The notes under the pieces: generated by a model
What the model was told of the DNA's origin: nothing
The model's input: only the letters and a program-made list of their open reading frames with translations
Database searches by the model: none
Origin: Candidatus Poseidoniales archaeon
GTDB lineage: Archaea; Thermoplasmatota; Poseidoniia; Poseidoniales; Poseidoniaceae
Assembly: GCA_003602535.1 (NCBI GenBank)
Contig: QQSA01000048.1
Coordinates: forward strand, 2,403-16,302
DNA length: 13,900 nt
Direction: 5' to 3'
Made by a program: the position numbers and the translations under genes
Shown here: positions 8,319 to 13,900 of the stretch, piece by piece
Layout of the letters: every line of letters starts with the position of its first letter
Numbering within the stretch: position 1 is the first letter of the stretch

Positions 8319-8340
8319 CCCTTGTGGAACGATAACAAGC

Positions 8341-9285
8341 ATGGCGCGTAAGGATTCTCTTGAAGGAGCCCGCAAGCGTGCTAAGACCTCCACATCCTCG
8401 TTTGGAGTATCTAAAAGAGAAGGACACGATTCCACCGTTTACTATAGTTCTAAAATGTATGATGATTTAATCTCGCAGAGAGATGTAGGTGTAGCAAACA
8501 AATATCCTACAGAATTAGAAAATATTGTTATCAATGGTGATTCGAGAGTTATGCCATTACCAGATAATTGCGTTCATTTGGTGGTAACATCTCCTCCATA
8601 CAATGCATCTAAAGCATATGATGAAGATTTGTCACTTACCGAGTATTTGGGAATGTTGCATGGTGTATTTGCAGAATGTTATCGAGTATTAACTCCCGGT
8701 GGGAGGATGGTTGTGAATGTAGCAAATCTAGGTAGGAAGCCATACATTCCACTCACTAGTCATGTGAATCTGATAATGCATGAAATAGGGTTTATGCATC
8801 GTGGAGAAGTGATTTGGGACAAGTCTGCTAGTGCCGGATCATCGTGTGCTTGGGGTTCTTTCCAATCCGCTTCAAACCCATGCTTACGAGATATCCACGA
8901 GTATCTGTTAATTTTCTCAAAGGGCGATTACAAACTACCTCGAACAAAGTCCGAAAGAGAAGAGGGTCGAATAGATACAATAGGCAAAGAAGAATTTATT
9001 CAACAAACAAAATCCATATGGTCTTTTGCTACTGAGTCAGCAAAGCGAGTCAATCATCCTGCTCCATTCCCAGTAGAATTACCAAAGCGTTGTATTGAGA
9101 TGTATACATTCACTGGTGATGTGGTTCTAGATCCGTTCCTAGGTTCGGGGACTACTGCAGTAGCAGCGAAAATGACAGGTAGGCGATACATAGGTTGCGA
9201 CCTCTCTGCAGAATACTGTGCTATTGCCGAAGAACGCCTAGCCCTTACAGAAGCATATTCTCCAATGATTGCTAAGTCAGAGTAG
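8341..9285 (+). CDS. Site-specific DNA methyltransferase (SPPY-type, N4-cytosine or N6-adenine)
   Basis: Transfers a methyl group from SAM to an exocyclic amino group of cytosine or adenine in DNA. The 314-residue protein has the order of a beta-class enzyme: catalytic motif IV TSPPYN at 83-88 precedes the SAM-binding motif I DPFLGSGTT at 264-272. Other family segments are visible: YRVLTPGGRMVVNVAN (114-129), the IHEYLLIFSK strand (185-194), HPAPFPVELPKR (239-250) and RRYIGCDLSAEYC (281-293). SPPY rather than DPPY is more common among m4C enzymes, but this does not settle the base. The first 40 residues are basic, outside the fold and of unknown role. No restriction endonuclase is adjacent within the window, so it is apparently an orphan methylase. 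A TATA-like element 25 bases upstream suggests a leaderless message. It diverges from pgk. Confidence 0.9.
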   Translation: MARKDSLEGARKRAKTSTSSFGVSKREGHDSTVYYSSKMYDDLISQRDVGVANKYPTELENIVINGDSRVMPLPDNCVHLVVTSPPYNASKAYDEDLSLTEYLGMLHGVFAECYRVLTPGGRMVVNVANLGRKPYIPLTSHVNLIMHEIGFMHRGEVIWDKSASAGSSCAWGSFQSASNPCLRDIHEYLLIFSKGDYKLPRTKSEREEGRIDTIGKEEFIQQTKSIWSFATESAKRVNHPAPFPVELPKRCIEMYTFTGDVVLDPFLGSGTTAVAAKMTGRRYIGCDLSAEYCAIAEERLALTEAYSPMIAKSE

Positions 9286-9357
9286 CTCGTGAACCACAAA
9301 ATTTGCGAAAACCATTCTATGGGAGTCGTTTTGAACTATTGACTACAGGAATGTATC

Positions 9358-10575
9358 ATGGAGGACGAACTATCTACCCTAGTTGGTCCTGAAGGTGAAG
9401 ATTGGAGAGTTCCAGTTAGTGAACTTGAATCTAGACAATCTAAACTCGCATCTATGCTTACAGAAGCAGGGCATGAAGCAGCATTAATTCAAACGCCTGT
9501 CGATCTGTATTACTATACTGGCGGAAGGCAAAATGGCTCGTTACTAGTTACTGCTGAAGGAGAATCCAGGCTTTTTGTTCGACGTTCAATATCACGTGCC
9601 AAGCATGAATCTGGAGGGAGCAACTCGCCGCATTCTGTTGAAGCATTCCCTCGGATGGCGAACTTTGTAGAAGAAATCGCATGCAACCCATCAATGCAAT
9701 TCGGAGAATTACCTCATTCATTTGCCTCTCGCTTCGCCTCTAAGATAGGAGCAAGTAAAGATTGTACACAAATCGTTCACTCCCAGCGCGAAGTAAAGAG
9801 TGAATGGGAATTACAAATGATGTCTGATGGAGCAGAGATTCAAATGGCCATGTTTGAAGCTGTAGAAACATTAGGAGGAGAAGGAGTTCCTGAGATTGAA
9901 TTAGTTGCAGCAGCAGAAGCGGTTAGTAGGGCTGCAGGTTTCGGTGGAAATGTACAGATGAGGAGGTTCCCACTCCAATGTGACAGAGGTGTCATCGTCT
10001 CAGGTCGTGCAGGCGGAATACCTTCATTCTTCGATTCAGCAATTGGCGGAACAGGACCTCATCCTATGGCCTCTATGGGAAGTGGATTTACTACGATTAA
10101 AGCGAACGTACCAGTATTGGTTGATTTAGTACATGTTCATAGGGGATATGTTGTGGATACAACAAGGATGTTCGTTGCAGGATCTTTATCTGAGGAATGG
10201 CAAAGTCGTTTGGAAGATATGGTTGCTGTCAAAGAAGTCGTAGTTGATGTTCTCGATCAAGGTCTTGATTGTTCTGAAGCTTGGAGACAAGGGTTTGCAT
10301 TAGCTGAAGAATTAGGACATAGTAATCATCTGATGGGAATGGTGCCTGATCAATCTCGATTCTTAGGGCACTCGGTCGGACTACAACTCGATGAATCTCC
10401 AGTTGTCGCAGAAGGCTTTGATCGTCCGCTACCAGTTGGCGGAACCATGGCAATTGAGCCAAAAGTTGTGCACGAAAATGGCAGCATTGGTAGTGAAGAT
10501 ACATGGGTTAGGGATGAAGAAGGAATGCGCCCAATCACTGCAGATGGAGCAATTCCTTGGATTACAGAATGGTGA
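9358..10575 (+). CDS. M24-family metallopeptidase (Xaa-Pro dipeptidase/aminopeptidase-like)
   Basis: A 405-residue cytoplasmic protein with the two-domain layout of prolidase/aminopeptidase P: a creatinase-like N-terminal domain (about 20-145) and a pita-bread catalytic domain (about 150-400). The five metal ligands can be placed: D256 and D267 in VLVDLVHVHRGYVVDTTR, H338 in GHSVGLQLDESP, E367 in AIEPK and E380 in GSEDTW. An active dinuclear metallopeptidase that removes or splits N-terminal residues before proline is expected; non-peptidase members of the fold exist, so the substrate is open. The first 20 residues are acidic. ATG 9358 is chosen because an in-frame stop lies at 9340-9342 with no other ATG between. 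It begins 72 bases after the methyltransferase and is followed after 4 bases by a small gene, so it heads a likely three-gene unit. Confidence 0.88.
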   Translation: MEDELSTLVGPEGEDWRVPVSELESRQSKLASMLTEAGHEAALIQTPVDLYYYTGGRQNGSLLVTAEGESRLFVRRSISRAKHESGGSNSPHSVEAFPRMANFVEEIACNPSMQFGELPHSFASRFASKIGASKDCTQIVHSQREVKSEWELQMMSDGAEIQMAMFEAVETLGGEGVPEIELVAAAEAVSRAAGFGGNVQMRRFPLQCDRGVIVSGRAGGIPSFFDSAIGGTGPHPMASMGSGFTTIKANVPVLVDLVHVHRGYVVDTTRMFVAGSLSEEWQSRLEDMVAVKEVVVDVLDQGLDCSEAWRQGFALAEELGHSNHLMGMVPDQSRFLGHSVGLQLDESPVVAEGFDRPLPVGGTMAIEPKVVHENGSIGSEDTWVRDEEGMRPITADGAIPWITEW

Positions 10576-10576
10576 T
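10571..10576 (+). promoter_or_regulatory. Ribosome binding site GGTGAT for the 88-residue protein
   Basis: GGTGAT overlaps the TGA stop of the M24 gene and lies 3 bases before ATG 10580. It matches the archaeal Shine-Dalgarno core GGAGGTGAT. It supports ATG 10580 over the longer frame that runs back inside the peptidase gene, and suggests translational coupling. Confidence 0.5.
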
Positions 10577-10579
10577 ATA

Positions 10580-10846
10580 ATGGCTGAAAAGGTAGTTTTA
10601 GATGATGAATTCACGGATAAGATGAGCGACTGGGACGAGTCGGATATTGGTAAGAGAATTGCTAAGAGAAGCACTCCTAATGGAACTTATTTCAATGAAA
10701 TAATCGTTCATGTATTTTGCCAATTTTGTGCGTCTGAATTTATCGGTCCAGCACGGGAAGCCGGCGGTTTTCTAGGTGGTCACGAATGTTTCCACGCATG
10801 GGAAGTCTCACAAGCCATCGGCCGTGAGGACGGACTGGTGGAGTAA
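10580..10846 (+). CDS. Small Cys/His protein, possible zinc-binding, unknown function
   Basis: An 88-residue acidic protein between the M24 peptidase (4-base gap) and the histone-like gene (1-base gap), so almost certainly co-transcribed with both. The C-terminal half holds C47-x2-C50 and, 17 residues on, H68-x-C70-x-H72 (in FCQFC and GGHECFHAW). That is enough ligands for one zinc site, as in small zinc ribbons or knuckles, though the spacing fits no family I can name. The N-terminal 30 residues are rich in Asp, Glu and Lys and probably disordered. It may be an adaptor or nucleic-acid-binding partner of its neighbour; this is inference. An earlier in-frame ATG at 10391 lies inside the M24 gene and is rejected. 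Confidence 0.7.
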   Translation: MAEKVVLDDEFTDKMSDWDESDIGKRIAKRSTPNGTYFNEIIVHVFCQFCASEFIGPAREAGGFLGGHECFHAWEVSQAIGREDGLVE

Positions 10847-10847
10847 A

Positions 10848-11633
10848 ATGGCCAAGCCGTATTCTTCAAGTCATATCGGATTTGTATCCTCGGGTTTTAC
10901 TGAAATGCGTCTTTCAGGTGCTGTAAAAGAGCAACTTGTTGAGATGCTTGTGGCAGAAATAGATCGAATGGTTCCTGCTATGGAGTCTGCAACCTTATCC
11001 GCAAATCCAGATAAGAAGACTCTTGATGATACAAACCGTACACGTTTGAATTACAACAGAACTCGTGAATTGATGATTGAGAGGCTATCAGATCTCGAAA
11101 GTGTTGGCTCAGAAGCAGTGCAGGCAGGAATTGAACATCTAGAAACCTACCTAAAACGTATTCTAAACAGTGCTGAAATGGCAGCGGCCAAAGATCGAGT
11201 AAATACGATTAAACCACGTCATATACAAGTTACAACAACTCCTCAATCCGAGGAATCAAGCGAAGAGATAAGTCCGGCAGAAGAGATTGAAGAAGACGTC
11301 CTTGAAGGACAGGTAAGCGGCTCTGCTCTGACTCCGATGGCATTGAGAAAAATGGCCAGGTCATTTGCAGGTATGCCAATCACTGATGCTGCAGTCGAAG
11401 AATTACTTCTTTGGTATTACGAGGTAGTAGATGAGACTGGGCAAAGTATTCGAGAACATGCCCAACTAGGTGGAAATCCAGCGGTATTTATCGAATCTTT
11501 AGATCGAATGAAGGACTTGATGATGCTTGGTTGGATGCGTCGTATGTTGGTTCGTGCAGGTAAAGATGCTGAAGAGCGTGGATACAAGAGAATCGATGTT
11601 GAACAACTAATCCATCTAGATGCGTTTGAATAG
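10848..11633 (+). CDS. Helical protein with repeated histone-fold-like units
   Basis: A 261-residue protein starting 1 base after the stop of the 88-residue gene, with GGTGGAG just upstream of ATG 10848. I cannot assign it to a named family. Several segments read like archaeal histone folds: a long amphipathic helix with small residues, then a Lys/Arg-Thr/Ile turn, then a short helix. Unit A (about 20-66) ends in KKTLDD. Unit B (about 72-128) contains S-E-A-V-x-A-G-I-E-H-L-E and ends in NTIKPRHI. After an acidic Glu/Ser linker (131-156), unit C (about 164-222) contains ITDAAVEELLLWY. Unit D (about 222-260) ends in KRIDVEQLI. If correct, one chain could form internal histone-like pairs that bind DNA or cap other histones. 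Other explanations are a plain helical bundle or a replication/transcription accessory factor. The resemblance is by eye only. Confidence 0.6.
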   Translation: MAKPYSSSHIGFVSSGFTEMRLSGAVKEQLVEMLVAEIDRMVPAMESATLSANPDKKTLDDTNRTRLNYNRTRELMIERLSDLESVGSEAVQAGIEHLETYLKRILNSAEMAAAKDRVNTIKPRHIQVTTTPQSEESSEEISPAEEIEEDVLEGQVSGSALTPMALRKMARSFAGMPITDAAVEELLLWYYEVVDETGQSIREHAQLGGNPAVFIESLDRMKDLMMLGWMRRMLVRAGKDAEERGYKRIDVEQLIHLDAFE

Positions 11634-11691
11634 GTTAAATGATCGATATGAGGTGTAAAGCAACTAATAAATGCCATTTTTAGATAAATGT

Positions 11692-11698
11692 GGAAGGA
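11692..11698 (+). promoter_or_regulatory. Ribosome binding site GGAAGGA for the glycosyltransferase
   Basis: The purine run GGAAGGA ends 6 bases before ATG 11705, a good Shine-Dalgarno spacing. It decides the start against the in-frame GTG 11690, which it would lie inside, and against the out-of-frame ATG 11701, which opens only a ten-codon frame. Upstream, at 11634-11691, is AT-rich DNA with a T5 run (11677-11681) that might end the preceding operon, and a TTTAGATAAA stretch that might be a poor TATA box. Confidence 0.5.
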
Positions 11699-11704
11699 AA
11701 ATGG

Positions 11705-13900
11705 ATGTTCGAAAAAACATATGCCATGATTGAACATATTTGTTCAAGATACATTTGCCCCATTCTCTATTTTTCATTTCTTCCAATTGGTTTAAGCTTT
11801 CGACGAGAGATTAGACTTTCAATGAATAGGCCTGTTTCAATCAACAAAATATCTGACTCTTTCAGAAAAAGAAACCAAATTTCTGAAAAGGATGTTCTCC
11901 AATTAATTGATTATATTAAATCACGTCAACGAATTGGTTTTTTTAGATTCAACCGTTCATCAAAAAATAATGCTCTTTACGCTTTGATAAGAGTGATTTC
12001 CGAAAAAAATAATCTGCTGACTGAAAAAATTTATCAAAATTATTTTTCTGAAGTTTTTGATTCACGCTGTGAGCGATTTATGGTTGTGATAAATAATCGT
12101 AATTGTGATTATCGGAATTCCATGGATATTCTAAATTATTTCCCTTCATCTGATTGGAAAAGCGCTCGACAGAAGGATGTAACATCAGGTTTAACTAAAT
12201 CTATCTCCACTATTAAGAAGGCTCCCATTGGCTGGCAACCCAATATTCATTCTAGTTATCTAGAGAAAAGAGGTATTCATTTTTCTCACCTCATCTCAAA
12301 GGAAACTGAAAAATCGAATTTAGTGATAATTGGTAAAATAAATAATTTTGAAGAATTAGACTATAATTCGGCATTATGCTGTTTCAAATTCAAGGATAAA
12401 GATGCTCAAATTATCAATCTTTCACAAGCTAACGCTAATGCAATAGGGTTATCATATTCGAAAGCTGTTAAGTCATACAAGTATCTTAAAACAGATCCAA
12501 ATGGATTTTTTATAGTTGATTTTACCCCTCCAGAATCCTGTGAACTAGTAGAAGTTTCATTCCAAACTTGGAATGCTGTTGATGGTTCAGTTGTATTAGA
12601 TAATCGGCTTTACTTTTTCCATTATGACAACGAAAATTGGCTGAAATCAATGAACATATTATCAGAAAGAATGACTGAATGGTTTGATGATGAGGAGTGG
12701 CCTCAATTTATATCAACATTTTATGAAAATCAAGTAATTGATAGATTAGAACTGGTGGAGATTAATGATTTGACTTCTGAAATTACAAGTTTGAATATCG
12801 GAATAAAGAACAATTATCTTGTGCAAAAATTGTTGTATTTTACTGAGGTTTATCGTATTACAAATCAACCCCATAAAATAACGCTACAAGTATTGAATGA
12901 TCTATTTGATAGTAAGCCGAAAAATGTGTTAAACCTAGAAGTTATTCGATTTCTTATGAAAAATAGAGCAACTCTCATTAACAGAGAAGCAGTTATTTTC
13001 ACTTTACGATTAGTGGAAATAGAATTAGTAAACTCCGAAGAGAAATATATTGGAGAATTGACACTTTATTGCTCGAAATTGAATACATATTTAGGAAATC
13101 TTTCAGAATCTCTATTTGTAATGAAAAAGAATGAAAAAAAGTTACAGAATATTAATTCAAAGGGTTTTTTGAAATCATATGTTAGAAGAATGAAAGTTCT
13201 TGAGCAAAGTTTCAACCTTTTGGATAATGAGTTCAAATTTCAAGATTTTAATAGCGAAAAATATACTCCTAATGGCGGAATAATTTATCTTTTACATAAT
13301 TCTTTACCGTATCATAGTGGAGGTTATGCTTGTAGAAGTCATGGATTGCTGAGAGGATTGGTTGAACAGGGAATGGATATGCACCCAATGACCAGACTTT
13401 GCTATCCGTGGGATATGAATGGATTTAGGGAATTAGAATTTGTTGATCATAATTATGTAGACTCGATAAAATATAGCCATTCTTTAGATATTTTTGATGG
13501 GTATAGAACAACAAATCCTGTAAACTATATTTACAGATACGCAAGGCAAGTGATTCAAAAAGGACAAGAACATAAAGTATCAATTATCCATGCTGCATCA
13601 AATCATAGGAATGGCCTGGCTTCAATTTTAGCTGCAAAAAATCTTAACATTCCCTGTATCTATGAAGTAAGAGGTTTTTGGGAAATTACTAGAATCTCAA
13701 GGGAACCTGAATGGGCGTATACAGATCAATTTCGCCTTGAAGAGAAATTGGAAACAACTGCTTGTAAATTAGCAGATCAAGTATTGACACTAAATGTGGC
13801 TATGAAAAATGAACTAATTAGAAGAGGCGTGGATGAAAATAAGATAGAAATTATTCCCAATGGTGTTGATTGCCAAAGATTTACTCCTCTAAAGAAAGAT
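11705..13900 (+). CDS. GT4-type glycosyltransferase with a large unrecognised N-terminal region, 3'-truncated by the window
   Basis: An unbroken frame of 732 codons runs from ATG 11705 to the last base. From residue 523 it is a GT-B glycosyltransferase N-terminal domain of the GT4 type: IIYLLHNSLPYHSGGY with the Gly-Gly donor/acceptor loop at 539-540, YEVRGFWE at 653-660, a helix with the pattern L-A-D-Q-V-L-T-L-N, MKNELIRRGVDENKIEIIPN, and NGVD ending at 722. The nucleotide-sugar-binding C-terminal half with the E-x7-E motif would lie beyond the window. Residues 1-520 match nothing I recognise: a hydrophobic stretch at 16-32, a helical part (about 55-120), a beta-rich part (about 200-315, with VEVSFQTWNAVDGSV) and a helical part (about 370-515). 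It probably builds surface glycan or glycoprotein sugar chains. The gene is much more AT-rich than those before it, which suggests transfer or a variable island. Confidence 0.85.
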   Translation, partial: MFEKTYAMIEHICSRYICPILYFSFLPIGLSFRREIRLSMNRPVSINKISDSFRKRNQISEKDVLQLIDYIKSRQRIGFFRFNRSSKNNALYALIRVISEKNNLLTEKIYQNYFSEVFDSRCERFMVVINNRNCDYRNSMDILNYFPSSDWKSARQKDVTSGLTKSISTIKKAPIGWQPNIHSSYLEKRGIHFSHLISKETEKSNLVIIGKINNFEELDYNSALCCFKFKDKDAQIINLSQANANAIGLSYSKAVKSYKYLKTDPNGFFIVDFTPPESCELVEVSFQTWNAVDGSVVLDNRLYFFHYDNENWLKSMNILSERMTEWFDDEEWPQFISTFYENQVIDRLELVEINDLTSEITSLNIGIKNNYLVQKLLYFTEVYRITNQPHKITLQVLNDLFDSKPKNVLNLEVIRFLMKNRATLINREAVIFTLRLVEIELVNSEEKYIGELTLYCSKLNTYLGNLSESLFVMKKNEKKLQNINSKGFLKSYVRRMKVLEQSFNLLDNEFKFQDFNSEKYTPNGGIIYLLHNSLPYHSGGYACRSHGLLRGLVEQGMDMHPMTRLCYPWDMNGFRELEFVDHNYVDSIKYSHSLDIFDGYRTTNPVNYIYRYARQVIQKGQEHKVSIIHAASNHRNGLASILAAKNLNIPCIYEVRGFWEITRISREPEWAYTDQFRLEEKLETTACKLADQVLTLNVAMKNELIRRGVDENKIEIIPNGVDCQRFTPLKKD
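11730..11747. repeat. 18-base inverted repeat at the 5' end of the glycosyltransferase gene
   Basis: TTGAACA-TATT-TGTTCAA is a perfect 7-bp inverted repeat with a 4-base spacer, 25 bases inside the coding frame. It could be a protein-binding site, an mRNA hairpin near the start, or a chance palindrome in AT-rich DNA. If the true start were the later ATG at 11822 it would sit in the leader. Confidence 0.35.

Noticed and set aside
8341..9285. A full restriction-modification or phage-defence system around the methyltransferase
   Set aside because: The neighbours are pgk and an M24 peptidase; no nuclease, helicase or specificity subunit is seen within the window.
10229..10674. Minus-strand frames across the end of the M24 gene and the small Cys/His gene
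   Set aside because: They are antisense to genes with better start sites and conserved motifs, and show no domain.
11701..11733. Ten-codon frame from ATG 11701
   Set aside because: It overlaps the better placed ATG 11705 in another frame and stops at once; a leader peptide cannot be excluded but nothing supports it.
1..13900. CRISPR arrays, tRNA or rRNA genes, insertion-sequence ends, integrase genes
   Set aside because: Reading both strands showed no regularly spaced repeats, no tRNA-like cloverleaf in the short gaps and no transposase or integrase motif.

Overview
The window looks like a gene-dense piece of a euryarchaeal chromosome, most likely a marine Poseidoniales (Marine Group II) relative. 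The grounds are an archaeal-type phosphoglycerate kinase, a CDP-alcohol phosphatidyltransferase, a large Fn3/Ig-like surface protein with a charged cytoplasmic tail, an apparently orphan SPPY-type DNA methyltransferase, a histone-fold-like protein and very short intergenic gaps. The lineage is an inference from gene content; no rRNA or other taxonomic marker is present.

Layout. (1) Bases 1-5605, plus strand: a tightly packed envelope operon of four genes: the 3' end of a CDP-alcohol phosphatidyltransferase, a ~1090-residue surface protein, a Ca2+/H+ antiporter (Cax) and a multi-pass membrane protein of unknown function. Junctions overlap by 8 and 4 bases or are separated by 4. (2) Bases 5668-8233, minus strand: archaeal phosphoglycerate kinase followed by an MTA/SAH-deaminase-like amidohydrolase, convergent with the envelope operon. 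(3) Bases 8341-11633, plus strand: a DNA methyltransferase divergent from pgk, then a close-packed set made of an M24 (Xaa-Pro-type) peptidase, an 88-residue Cys/His protein and a 261-residue protein that reads as repeated histone-fold-like units. (4) Bases 11634-13900: an abrupt switch to AT-rich DNA holding one open frame, a GT4-type glycosyltransferase with a ~520-residue unrecognised N-terminal region. Its 3' end lies beyond the window.

How the genes may work together. The first block handles lipid headgroups, the cell surface and ion homeostasis. The central block is core carbon metabolism plus recycling of adenosine-type by-products of SAM; a SAM-using DNA methyltransferase sits just beyond it. 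The M24, Cys/His and histone-like genes appear to be one transcription unit. The AT-rich end is probably the edge of a surface-polysaccharide or glycosylation island. The two points most worth pursuing are the multi-unit histone-like protein with its small Cys/His partner, and the new N-terminal region of the glycosyltransferase at the compositional boundary. No CRISPR array, insertion sequence, tRNA or rRNA was seen, and there is no gene-free stretch longer than 300 bases.
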